Shown one piece after another: positions 48,900-61,365 of a stretch of 64,000 nucleotides of DNA. The position numbers and the translations under genes were made by a program. The stretch spans positions 372,001-436,000 of the forward strand of contig JAQJZZ010000018.1 of NCBI GenBank assembly GCA_030077755.1. The letters are read 5' to 3'. Origin of the DNA: Filosporella fistucella (taxonomy: Eukaryota > Ascomycota > Leotiomycetes > Helotiales). How positions within the stretch are numbered: position 1 is the stretch's first letter; every line of letters starts with the position of its first letter. The notes beneath the pieces are model-generated. The model did not search any database. It saw nothing but the letters and a program-made list of their open reading frames with translations, and had not been told where the DNA came from.

Positions 48900-51139
48900 T
48901 TATCTTCCCCCACCACCACCCACAATCCTAGGCAATGCCTTCCACCCCTCACTTCCCAACCCCTTTCCCCTTCCAAACCCCTCATCCAGGTCCAAAATAA
49001 TCTTCAAAGCGTTCCTACTCCTCAAATAACTGAGTGGCCCTTCTTGTCCCTGTAATCCCGTCGTCGATGCCGAGACGCCCATATGAGGCGCCTCCTTCTG
49101 CTGACCAGGCATAGGTAGGATATTCTGCAAGACTTCGTATGCTGCGAGCGTGAAGCCGAATTGGGGACTCGAGCGGAGGATACGGGCTGGGCCGCCTTTG
49201 AAGAAGGCTTTGAAGCCTTCTTCTTTCCAGATTGTCTTTGCGCAGTGGCGGAGGGAGGTGTATGATGATTCACCCTTTCTGGCTTCAACTTGGAGACGGG
49301 TTTTGATAACGTCGCAGGGAGTGGTCAGGTATGCGGCTGGCATGCCTGCTATTGCTCCTGCGGTGAGAAGTTGCAGGATACCGAGACTTTTTGTCTGAGA
49401 CTCGCCAAAATAGTCACGCTTGAGATGGTTGTAGGTTGGGAAATAGATAGCTGAGAATGGGACATCGCGGAGAAGACAGGCAGAAGCGCCCTTGTACAGA
49501 CCTACGAGACCGAGATTACGGACGATCCACATTGCTGAGCGACGAGGAGCGCCTTCGACATTCTTGGCTACCTCGCCTTGGACTTGCAGACGAATCTTTA
49601 CAATTTCCAGGGGGTTGGTGAAGATCTAGTGGGGTGTTATGAGAGGTGGAAATCGGAGTGGGGAGTGGGGACTTACGACTTGACATGCTCCTGCAGAACC
49701 ACCAGCCAACAATTCATGAGGAAGCCAGATTTCACCACCAGGACCAGAGAAGTGCCTTCTCACGAGATCGTTGACTGTGAGTTTGATAGCTTTCTCTGGT
49801 GCCACACCAACCAATTGAGGTAGAACACCAGAATAAAGACCCTTGAAACCTTCATTACGGATAACCTTTTTGGCGCAATCCAAAGAGTTCTTGTAAAGCA
49901 TCTCTCCTACTCGTGATGATCTCTGATTCTGCATACGAGTCTTGACGAGATCAATAGGGTAGACCATAAACGCGCCAAAAGCACCAGCCATAGAACCAAG
50001 CCCAAAATGATGAACTGATTCTAGAACACTATGCAAAATACTTTGTCCAGTCGTCTTGGCCTTTGTAACACCTGCTGAAGCAACATCTTGGAAAGCATTG
50101 TATAGAGGGTTCCGCCACGAGGCATCAAGGACCTTTGCGAAGTCGCTGAGACCGAGTCGTCCGGATGGCTCATCCAGACTTGCGAAGTGGAAAAGGATAT
50201 CAGCTTCCATAGGCGTAAAGAGTGAGAATCTCGTAATTCTCGCAGCTTCATTCAAGAATTCCGTGCGTGTAATCTTTCCATCTGTGCTCTGCGCCGTCGC
50301 CTGTCGAATAATCATCTCCACCAAATCCATCTCGCGAATAATATTCTGAAATGCCCTAACATTGGCATACGAGATCTTGCTACCCGTCGAGATATTGCAG
50401 AGAGTATGTAGGTTTTCCAATAGGTGATCAGACAGCTTATGTTTAGCGGTCTGCAGGATAATGCGTTGAAAGTCCTCAGGCTCAATATATCCATCTCCAT
50501 CTTTATCAAAGTGATGGAAAGCTTGTCTTATCCTCTCTCCCTGTAGACCTCTCAACATCTGCGAGAACTGGGGATATGTAAGATCATGTCGACGTTTCTT
50601 GCCTCCACTGTACAAGGTTGCCCACTCGCAATTCCAATCAAAAGGTATGCTGTCCGGACCCTTATTCATCTCATAAAGTTTCTTCAGATCCTCATATTTC
50701 ACGTATCCCGATTGATCGACGTCAAAGAGACGAAATGCAATCTCGTACTCGGCATCTGGTTTCGCAAGGAGGTTTTCAAAGGTGCCCCAATCGAAGAGGT
50801 TTATCCTGCCTCGTTGCCTCCTATCCGCGATCCGGAAGAGGATGGCATATTGTTCGCGCTTGATCTTATGCTATACAGGATGAAGATTATTAGTCAATTG
50901 ATCCAATTGTGGGAAACAGAGCTATGAGAAATATAAGGCTGACTCACATAATCTTCTCCCTCCGGCGCAACGGCGTTAACAAACTCCTCTTCGCCCATGA
51001 ACAGCTCTCCAGTCTCCTCATCTTTCCTCGCGTTCTTGTCGAAAGTAGCCTTACTCTGCGCCGACAGTTGGACATCTCCCTTCTCTACACCCAGCAGGGT
51101 ATCCTTAACCACCTCCTTCGCCTTTGTTACATCAGTCAT
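48900..51139 (-). CDS. AGC1: Mitochondrial aspartate-glutamate carrier (citrin/aralar type)
   Basis: An inner-membrane carrier exchanging aspartate for glutamate, part of the malate-aspartate shuttle. Minus-strand exons 51139-50948, 50870-49677 and 49625-48900 encode 703 residues. The N-terminal half holds EF-hand repeats; a canonical loop is [14 protein letters not shown] and a second is [14 protein letters not shown]. The C-terminal half has three mitochondrial-carrier repeats with the PxDxxKxR signatures [22 protein letters not shown] and [11 protein letters not shown]. The length and the EF-hand plus carrier layout match animal citrin/aralar and the long filamentous-fungal proteins rather than the shorter S. 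cerevisiae Agc1. A Gly-rich tail ends the protein. It is intact, with normal fungal introns. Confidence 0.95.
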
Positions 51140-53500
51140 GATTCCTTCAATCTTCTGCGCAGATTGTATAAGAGAAAAAGCACGGCGGTGAAGCAAGAAA
51201 GACAAATCCAAGAAGTGAACTCCGGTCGGTCGGTCGTTAAGCAAATTAGGTAGTGCAGTGAGTGAAAAATGGGGTTGAAATTCGGCAGCTTCTGAATCAG
51301 AACTCAGTCAGTCGATCGCAACGGACGGGGGAAGCCGGCGCAAGGTCCAAAAAAAAGCAAGATTTCTTTTGCGTTGCCTCTTTTCCCTTTCCCACACCAA
51401 TTGGCATGCAACGTGTAAAAAAGAGTGTAATACCTCAATTCCCTTTAGCAAAGTAGATAGGTAAGATGAGGATAGGAAGTGAATGTAGATATCGGAGTGA
51501 AAGCTGGGGAAAAGGGGTCTGGGGGTAGGATAGGGAACGGGAGGCTGTCTGTTCTGAGTGTCGCAATAATGCAATGATTCTCTAGGTACCGTAGCTGGAT
51601 TGGATTAGGTGAACGGACAGGCGCAAATTATTTTTTTTCGCCGTCCGGAGTTAAGTCGGGTCGGAGGGAATGCTTGTTATTTGCTCGCTAAACCTTCTTT
51701 TCTTAGAATCGGGGGCTGGATAAAAGGATACTCCGATCCGTGCGTTTTTGTTCAGGGGGTGGGTGAAGGGAAGGTTAGTTGGAGCCTTGGCGGGAGTGCA
51801 TGTGAGCTGGAGAGTGGGGTGTAAAGCGGCAGTGACTTTGAAAGGTGGTTGAAGAGAGGTGAGAAGAAAGGTAGCTAGGAGCTGAACGATATTGTATTCA
51901 ACAGCTTGCTACTTATAAAAGAGTGTTGTCATAACTCCCGCTGGAATTAAAGTATCATTATCCGAAGAACCTATCAAAACAATCATCTCCCATTCCAATT
52001 GCAAGATCCTCTTACCTACAGCTTGGATTTGTAAACGTATGCTGGAAGGTAAAGATACCTCCATATCGGAAGCCGTGAGTTTATCAGAGCTATTTTCATG
52101 AAATTAGGAACCTCTCTTATAAGTATTTCTTCTCCAATATCTCTACCTTACCTAGGTACGTCTACGCAAATAAACATGGTTTTGCTTGTAACTTGGAGTC
52201 TTCCACTAAGCCGTGGGGAAGGGAATGCCCCATCACCTTCCAATCCAGTAACCTCATCTTTAGCACTCTACAGCAACTTCACACAGCTACATCATCTCTT
52301 TGTCAACCTAACACATAAATCCTATTTCTCACTCTCTATCACACCTAACAAAGTTAAAAACCACATCTGGCTCAAAAATCAATCAATCAACAAACCCCAC
52401 CCTTCTCCCTCTTTGCTTCCACTCTGTCACTTCCCTCTCCATCTCACATATTCCTCCGGCCTGCATCCCTCATCCCCCAACCCACCTCTCCCTCCAAACA
52501 AAAAAATCACAAAACCAACCTATCCATAATTCCCTCTCTCCAGCTTTCCTCTGTAATGGCCAAAAATAATAATAGCTAAAGTATTCATCGTAGTCATAAT
52601 TCCCTCGCTCCCGTGGGGGGGGATCAGGAAAGAAGAGGTATCTGTTAGTAATACATCCCGAGAGGCTGAATTTGAGATATTTAAGTTTTGTGTTCGGGCG
52701 TGCGTTTGAATCTCATCTGCACCTGCTCTGTCGGAGCCGTTGATTGGGATAAGGAGTCTGCAGCGTAGTATGCAGGTATGCAGGTCGGGAGATGTGAGTT
52801 AGCAGCTGTGCCTTTCAGTGGTGCGGGTAAAGCAGCAGATTAGGAATTCTTCAGATTAAAAAATGTTTCACCAGAAAAACGTGACGAAAGAAAATAACGT
52901 CCCATCTAGGATAATCACAAAAACATCACATCAAATTCCCCCAAAAAAATCACACATTAAATAATTAACGAAGTTTCATGTTGTTCTTCTAAGTTTTTCA
53001 TGATCCCCCCCATCCCAAAGACGCCAAGCGCCAAAGGTTCAAAAGGCCTGACCCGTGTACAAACATTAAAAGAGGAGAAAAGACACAGCATTAACGAGCC
53101 CCAAGCTCAAGAATTGTCTATTTTCACCAGAACTCCCAATCGCCGCCCAAAACGTACATGAGCGATGGCGACGAAAGGTTTTTGTCGAAGGAAAGTCGTG
53201 GTCTCATGGGTATCATGGAATTCGTAACGCTTGAAAATGCAGACGGGTTTTTGGTCGAAAAAAAGGTAAAGGTTGGTCGAAAGTTGCCGATACGAAGTAC
53301 TCGAGAATAATCGACCATACGTCCAGTGTATGCAAGATACAACGGGGAACTAACAACATTTTGGGTATGCAAGTATCGGTGTGGATCCAGATAGGGTCGA
53401 TTCGAAGATTGATGGTCGGTGAATACTTCCGTAACTGGTCCAATAATATACAGAGAATGGTAATGTTGAGTAAGTCGTCGAGTTTCACCTCAAGACATCC
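51140..53500. other. Intergenic region between carrier and cyclin genes
   Basis: About 2.4 kb. It holds the carrier promoter on one side and the probable 3' UTR of the cyclin on the other. No domain-bearing open frame; the frame 52098-52529 is pyrimidine-rich and without homology that I recognise. Confidence 0.4.
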
Positions 53501-55735
53501 CTATCCCTTCACTTGGACCATGCGCTTGAAGGAATCATGAGTCTCATATGGAAGAGGAGCAGCAACATCCGTAATGTAAGGGATAGATGAACGAGAATTG
53601 TTCGATGGAAGAACAAATCCCTTTTGCATCTCACCTTGAACATAGAGGGAAGCACGCTTGTAGCGACGATCAGAGTACTTTTCATAGACGGCACCATGAT
53701 GCTTGGTTGGGTTGACACAGCATTCCATGATCATCGCAACAAGAGGACGGAGTTGAGTCCAAGTGTAACCGGAGTAATACACATGAGCTTGAGACTGCAA
53801 ACTGTTAGAGCGGACAAAACAAAACACAGGCTTAAACTTACCCAGTCACCCTTCTTCAACATCATACGAGCAAAGCAATGAGCACCGGCTGCGATGTAGC
53901 TTGGTGGGCTGCCAACGAATCGCTCATCCATGATAGTGACCTCCAAGAAGTACTTTGCCAAAGTTCGGGTCTCCAAATCATAATCATCGGCCTTGCTAAT
54001 ACGTCTCAAAAAGCTCATTGGTCCAGGCCAGCCAAGCTCAAAATTAAGCATGGTAAGCATGAATCGTTCGGCCTTGAGGATCTCATCAACAGTATATCCA
54101 CCATCAACCATGTAAACGATCTCATTGACGGATGGGCAATTGATCTCCTCATACTTGGCAGCAACGAAGATGGCAGTGGCACCAACCAATTGAAGTTTAC
54201 CAAGAGAAACGATCTTGCAAGAGAGGAAGCGATCGATGTAGTTGGTTGTAAGGAAGAGAGTCTCTGGAAGAAGGGAGAATCGGTGATGAACTTGGATCAA
54301 CCAATCCATCAAAACAGATCGCATAGACCATTGAATTTCGGTTTGAAGATCCATGTAGTGTGCATTAGGCAACATCTTTTGCTATTGACTGGTCAGTATT
54401 TGTTGACAAAATGTAAACAAACAGGGTATGCAGGGTCGCATAATGGTCACAATGCACGCGTCGCCATGGGAATTGGAACTTACCTCAAGCTCACGCATGT
54501 AACCAAAGATCTCATCACCATACTCAGCAACCATGCTAGTATCCCATGCCTCATCCTCAATCTCGTCAGTGCTGCGAGTTGCTTCAATGAACGCAGTGGC
54601 AGCTGCAAGCTCTTGTTCAGCCTTCTTGGTTACCTTTGGGGCTAGAACAATGGTCGCACCACCAGTGGTATTGTCGCCACGAGATCTGTATGAATGGGCA
54701 GTTGTATAACCTTGCTCGTCATAAATCTCCTCCTCATCATCCTCCCAATATTCTTCAGGCTCCGAGCGAGGGGGGAGTGGCAATTGGCGTTCCTCGTGCT
54801 TGTATACCTCCACTACCTTCTCCTCCTCAATAGGGGCAAACTTCTCGATTGTGGTTGCAACTTCAACATCCTCGTGAATTGAAGCACCTTGTAGGAATTG
54901 CTCGGCGTTGGTGTTCAAGGATTTGCTTTGTGTGCGACGAATGACTTGATGCTCGACCTTCAATTGGGTTTGGCTAATCGGTTGGCGCAATCCTCCGAGG
55001 TTTTGGTGAACAGGAGCAATAGGGGCAACCTCAGTAATAGTGGTACCATTGGCGATTTGAGGTGCAACATTTTCGACATTTGCTTCAGCATCCTTGAAGA
55101 TAGCAGTGGAACGCTTCGACAAGGCACGCTTTGGTGCAGGGCCAGGAACAGATTTGGTGTCTGCTGTCTTGGGTCTGACGTTCTCCAATTGTCCCTTCAA
55201 TTGTCCTTCAACCTTGACTCCATTGGCTTGGCTCATATTCAATGATGACTTCGCAAGACTCAATGGGCGTTGAGCAGGTTGATGAAGGGAAGCCTTGTCA
55301 ACATGAACAGCAGACTTGACAAACTCGGCACCCTTCTTTCCATCCACGATAACAGAATCATCATGAATAGTTGAAAGGGGTCTGGTATTGCTAACATCGC
55401 CAAAGGCAGTTCTCTTAGCCGCAGCCTTGAGTCCTGCACCCGCACCTCCCAACATATTTACCAGAGCACCTGTTGACTTGTGTCGTTGATGAAGAGTTTG
55501 TTTCGATTGTGTAGCAGTAGCCAAGTTCTCGTCGGTCTGGACGCGAACTCCTCCTCGAAGGGGTCGTTGCGGCTGTGGAAAGATTAAATGTTAATTGGAT
55601 ACTTGTGGATGGGGGGCTTGGAGAGAAAATGAGGTTGGTGTGGTGATGCGAGATGTTGTGGAGGCATGTGGCTGTTGTGTTGTGAAAGGGTTGTGTCGAG
55701 GACAAAGGGTAAACAAAACTTACTCGCGCGTCCAT
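53501..55735 (-). CDS. G2/M-specific B-type cyclin (NimE/Clb type)
   Basis: Activates the cyclin-dependent kinase Cdc2/NimX for entry into mitosis. Minus-strand exons 55735-55724, 55572-54484, 54381-53842 and 53794-53501 encode 644 residues. The first exon codes only for MDAR. The disordered N-terminus has a destruction-box-like RTAFGDVSN (Phe replaces the usual Leu) and a strongly acidic stretch before the cyclin fold. The cyclin box starts about residue 370 with MRSVLMDWLIQVHHRF, then LTTNYIDRFLS, LGKLQLVGATAIFVAAKYEEI and the second fold with LAKYFLEVTIMDE. The C-terminus continues past the fold with RRYKRASLYVQGEM. It is a housekeeping gene. A 255-codon antisense frame over exon 3 is only a shadow. 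Confidence 0.94.
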
Positions 55736-58700
55736 GATAGCTATGCTCGGAAATTACAGCAGTGAATGCCAATAGACAATGCGATCTTGACAGTAAAGGT
55801 GAAGGGGATGCAACAATGCTTGAGTTCTGGCTTGCTAATGTCGCGTCCCAAAAATCATAAGAGTTCGGATGAAAGCTTGTTGACTTGAAGGATGTTTAGT
55901 ACAGGAGCTGTAAACCGTGTCGGAAGCTTTGAAGTACCTTTGATACCACAGAGACAGTTGTATCAAGCAGCGCCCATCAGGAACAGTAAAGAATTGAGAA
56001 AGAGGTGTCGATGTGTGAGAGTGTATGTCGGATGGAGTGAAGAAGATGTGCAACTTGAACGAGCAAAACATTAATATTCTCGAAGCCCGGTGTCAGTAGT
56101 TCGTTTGGGAGAGCTCGAGCTTAGCGGTAACCACCATAACAACTCGGCCCTTGCTAGCGTTGTTGGCTGCAGGGGCGTGTCTGCATCAACAATACTCGGC
56201 TATCGCGCTTGTTCCCGTTTAGACGGGCAGTCGCGTCCCCCGGAACACGTCAACCACAACATTGACATATTTGTTTTGAAGATTTAAAATTCTACATTTT
56301 GATATTGGTGTTAGAATTATTGAAAATCATGTTCAATGCATATACTGTGCTGCTCTGTATTTTTATTTTATTTTCATGCCAATGGTGGTGGCTGTATCTG
56401 ATCCGGGTCTTTCTCGCCTTCAAAATGACTAACTGAGCACGAATCTTACACGAGAAAACGTGACCGACATTAAGTTGCACATTTCTTCCCATTGACTTCA
56501 ACCTTCATCGACTTTCATCCATTTACCTTCCTCAATTCGACTATAGCAGACTCTCAGTCAATCTTATCGCTTTTTCTCGACTTCGTGATTAGTTGATTCG
56601 AATACTTAGCCGCTCGGAACACGGCTGATGATTTTGGACTGGATCCTTCAGCGACCGACAGCCCGCAAATGCCACGAATTAGTGAGCAACCCAGAGGCAG
56701 CGCACTACTCTTAAGCCTTCCACCCTCTAATTCCTAAGCAAGGCCGATAAACTCAACATACCACCAAAGATGGGGTAGTTATCTTTATTGGCCTGTATTT
56801 TCCCTCTCCTTCGTACCTGGATGGCTGCTTCACCCGAAGCTGATTTGGCAGAGGTGAGATTCAATGCCCACGGCCTTTGCGCTTATGGCGCACACCACAT
56901 GCTTTCTCTTTCGCTCACTTCCTATCAGCACACAATGCCTCAATCAACTAGACGAGCATTCTCGTGGGGGATAATCATACATGACCGTTCTTGCAACCCT
57001 CACAGCTAATCTTTGTTTACCTCACCTTTGTGCGTTCGTGTCAAGATCTCAAGTCCATCCTGATCTCGACCTGCGGCTGCGGTCCACCGGCCAGAGACCT
57101 GTTCGGAGTCGCGAAATCTGCACAAGGTCATTGGGTCGTCGTCATCAACTCCTCAAACCTCGTTCCTCGTACGGATGAACAGGAACACCACTCCCTGCAT
57201 TAACATTCGAATTTAGGTCCAGGACATGAATTGGGAACAAGAATAGGAACGGGAACTCGAAAAGGCAATGCAAACGTCTCTTTATTCAGTTCATTCTTTG
57301 TTGAATTGGTGGCAATTCTGCAAGCAATCTTCTCCCACATCTCGATCGCAACACTTTCTCCCGTCACTCTTGGCCGTCACACACACACTCTCACACATAG
57401 CCTTCGCATGTTCCAGCCGACTAAAAACTGCATCGCTGTAGATCCATCCAGTCAACGACTACGGAATCCACCGCAAATCGCCCAAACCCTGGTTTGATTT
57501 GTCTGTCCCGGCGCCATCGATTGCAACAAGCTGGAGGGTTGAATCTGCCGTTGGCCCTACCAGCAATGAGCATAAATATTACTTGAAACTCTCCGCCAGC
57601 GCATACCAACATCCTGGGGCGCAAACCTCTATTATTGCTGGTCTACTCAACACAACAACATTGCTCACCGACACAACTTATTAGTGACTAGGCTAGAATA
57701 TGATAGGTCTATAGGTCTGCAGCCCTCTCCGTTCAATATGAGACACGAGGCCATGAGAAAACTACATCAAGAGTAGCGGTTCGGATCAATTCCTAAAAAC
57801 TCAGACGTCAAACGTTGATTTGGAGTATCTTCCATCCTCCTCCACCTCCACCCATGATCACTCTCAACCCATCCCTGCTTCAGACGTTGGCGCATATCAT
57901 CATTGGCTGCGGGAGACTTTTAATCAAGCACTTGGCCACTGCTTCTTGAGTTGTCTCGACCACACCTACAGTAGATTACAGATACTGGTTATTACAAGTT
58001 GCACGCGCTCGGTGACCCTGATGACCTTCGTCCCGTACGAGTGTAAACCATGTGCAGACCTGAAGATATCAAGTGGATGTTTCTAGATAGGTACATGTAT
58101 AGTCTCCGAAGACGGGATCAAAGGAAAGACTCGACAGTGAGGCTTTTATAAACATCTCATTGGGGTCAATTCGCATGGTATATACAGCGATGATGTATTT
58201 TTGTAGGACTATGACAAAATCATGGCAGGGCCTATGGTACTGTCCGGTGGTATATATAAACTGATTGTTCAGAATTGGTGCATCGTTGCTGTAATATGTC
58301 GGCAGCGAGGTGACCACCTATCGCTGTATATTTTGTATAAAAGCCCTGTAAATGTGTAGAATGTACGTTTCAAACAATTTTAAATATAGATTTTCAATTA
58401 AGACATCTGAAATGATGTTCCTTGAAAATATGTAGTTGATCAAAGTTATGTTGAAATGCGTGCATAAATTCATAAAACTATGGATCTGAGTAACCCTCAC
58501 GACTCCGCTTGCCGACTTCTCTCCTCCTCTCCTCACACACACCAAGACTTCGAGAGGAGGAACGCACAACTAACCATACAGCAGGTAATCATCAGGTAAG
58601 TTCATTATCATTCTGCAGATCAATCAGGAGTATCAGAGATATCAATATATCCAAGATTCACCTACTAATACCACTTCTGCATCGCAGGTCTTCGAACGAC

Positions 58701-59157
58701 AATTGGAACGAACAACAACTTCGAATGCCTCGATAGGCCTTCCAACGATATCCATTTTGATCAACTGTAAGTTCCTATCACTATTTGATATTATGCGATC
58801 AAGTCATTAGCATCTTTTACTCCCCATGTATCTCCTGTCACTTGCTTCATTTCTACTGCCATCCGGGTCAGCCCCGAAGCGCCCAAGCAGAGCAGCGCAC
58901 TCTACAATTCCATCATTTTGTCCATCCCTTCATCAAATCACTTCCTAATATCACCCTCGAGTATATAATCAATCATACTGACATCCATTCTTCCTCAGTT
59001 CGACGCATTTCACAACACTCGTTCCGTCCAACTCCGTCCGCCTGCTTTGCGACAGCGGTATCGTCCGCCAGCACAGAACCTCCCAATCTGCCATCAACAA
59101 CCTTCGTTCAATAACAAGACACTATAATCATTCGAGAAGTAGTCTGCCCAAAAGGGA
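55736..59157. other. Long intergenic region, no gene recognised
   Basis: About 3.4 kb between a divergent pair: cyclin (minus) and the Zn2Cys6-tail gene (plus). Many short frames exist but none shows a domain or convincing splicing. The last 600 bases contain GTAAGT- and CAG-like sites and may be a spliced 5' UTR of the next gene. Confidence 0.4.
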
Positions 59158-61365
59158 ATGGAATTATCCAATCTTCTTTCTGGTCCAGTCTCCTCGAACG
59201 CACAAAACAAGTTTCACGATTCAACTCCTCTTCCTCAACCACACTCGTACCCGACCCGGAACACAATGACCGGTATGGAAGCGCGAGCTGCAGATGACAG
59301 AATGGCCACACCCCCAGCAGTATATGGGAATGGTCATTCCAATTCCACGACTCCTCATAATGCAAGTATGTCACCATTTGGGAGTCCAACTCCGAAGAGT
59401 GTCGCATTCGAGCTCCTGTTCCCCGAATCGCCCCAGTACCGTGCGCGACTCCCTATGCGAGTACAAATCTTCCCTCACGATACCACAGACTCTATAATCA
59501 CTACAGTCAAGAACTTCTACGGTCTATATGCTGGACCTGGTGGTGCGAAAGGGGTCAGTTTCGAGGATGAACAAGGTAACACACTCATCGCCAGATATGA
59601 AAACCTTCGAAACAATATGGTGGTTTACGTACGAGTGATTGAAGAACCCACTACTCAATCAGGGGTGTATGGTCCTTCATCTTATCACTCTGGTTCACCT
59701 GTTATTCAACAGGCTTACTATCCTGGTGATGGTCATCATATGCCACCTCCTCAACCGGCCCAAGCGTTGAGTTATGGTCAACCACTGTCCAGACCAACTT
59801 CGCGGACTTCCAGAAAGCGCAGTATGTCTCCTGGAAACCGTGGACGCCGTAGTGCATCTGCGAGCACAAATCCACCTCCTATGAAGAAGTCTCGATCGCG
59901 ATCTGGTTTCAAGAGTCGTGGTTCGAGCGCTCATGGTAGTTTCGCAGACAATCACAGCGATGGATTGAACGGATATAGTAGTGGAGATGGGGCTCCTGGA
60001 TCTGTTTCAAGCAGAACTAAGAGTGAGCACATTGGGAATACAGAGATTAGTTTGGATAATATTGTCGAGGGTGGGCGACGGAAGAGGGCGAAGTTTGAAA
60101 GCTCTGTAAGTATTCATCGCATGTCTATTATCACATCCATCTAATGTTTGACATAGGAACTTCCTCTATTCGCACCTCCGCAGATGCCAGCTGCTACTTC
60201 GAATTCCTCTGTTTCTCCAGCTCGTCGCATTGAACATCAGCGATCAGCTTTTCCATTCACGCATCCATCACAACATCCTTTCTCCAACCCACAACCTCTA
60301 CAATCTCCACAAAGCTATAGCAATGGATTTGGGCAGCCTGGATTATATACTACACCTGCGCCAGGGCGTCGTACTCGAGGTGGCGCCTCATATCCTACAA
60401 ATAGACAGTCAATTGGCAGCACACCAAATGGCAATAGCTCCGGTATTCTTCCTACACCAGATCCTACTGTTGGTAGTTGCATGTCAGAGGAAGATAAGGA
60501 TGTTGCTCTTCAGTTGATGAGATTGGGTGAAATGTCAAACATTTCACACGGTCGCACATCTGCTTCTACATTGGATGATACATTCAGTGGTAGAGCAGAT
60601 GCTGCTTCGTCTACTGGAGCTACTAGCGAGGGAGAGAGCGAGAGTGAGGATGAACTTCCTCCTCCACGTCGACAAAAGCGCGAGCCTAGTCCAATTCTTC
60701 CACCTGGTCACGTAAGAAAATTCCGCCAACAATTGGAGAATATCTTGCCTAGTCAAGACAGCACGGAGCCCAGTGGAGACGAAGGCGACTACGAAGATGG
60801 CCGCGATGAGACTTTCACTCCTGCGATTAAAGAAGATCTTATGGATATCGAGAAACCAAAGATGCCCAAGTCTAAGAGTATGCCCGTCATGGGTAAGCCA
60901 CGTACCAGCGCATCTGGTGCAAAGGTCAAATCAAGCAAATCCAAGACCCGCCCTGGACAAATTAAATCGAAGAAATCGATTAGCGCTCCAGCGTCTGCTA
61001 AACCTATTTCTCCTACATCATTGCCTTCACAATCTCGTAAAACATCCAATGCTTCAGCTCTAAATTTCCATCATCAACTCGGGGAGGATGAAGAGGATCT
61101 TTCCTCCAAACCTCGCTGTCAGCGATGTCGCAAGAGTAAGAAGGGTTGCGATAGACAACGTCCTTGTCAGAGATGTAAAGATGCTGGTCTCAGTGCAGAC
61201 CAATGCGTCAGTGAAGATGAGGGTAATGGTCGCAAAGGGCGGTATGGAAGACATATGGGTGTACCAGTCAAAAAGGATGATTTGGCAGTGGAGACTATCT
61301 TGCCTCCGGCCATGGCAGCTGGCGGTCAAGGCAGTCCTGATAAGAGCAAGAAGAGAAAACGATAG
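59158..61365 (+). CDS. Nuclear regulator with C-terminal Zn2Cys6 cluster and N-terminal ubiquitin/PB1-like region
   Basis: Exons 59158-60105 and 60157-61365 (51-bp intron) encode 718 residues. Residues about 80-165 (VAFELLFPESPQYRARLPM, TTVKNFYGLYAG, LRNNMVVYVRVIEEP) look like a compact beta-grasp (ubiquitin or PB1-like) domain. A long disordered middle follows, with basic patches (KRSMSPGNRGRRS, KKSRSRSGFKSR) and Ser/Lys-rich stretches. Near the C-terminus a binuclear zinc cluster spans 61117-61206 with spacing C-x2-C-x6-C-x5-C-x2-C-x9-C, starting CQRCRKSKKGCDRQ. The end KSKKRKR is a likely nuclear localisation signal. Most Zn2Cys6 proteins have the cluster at the N-terminus and a fungal_trans domain; neither is so here. 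Probably a conserved DNA-binding protein; targets unknown. Confidence 0.85.

Noticed and set aside
53878..54645. 255-codon plus-strand open frame
   Set aside because: It lies antisense to conserved exons of the B-type cyclin, crosses their introns and has no recognisable domain; it is a shadow frame.
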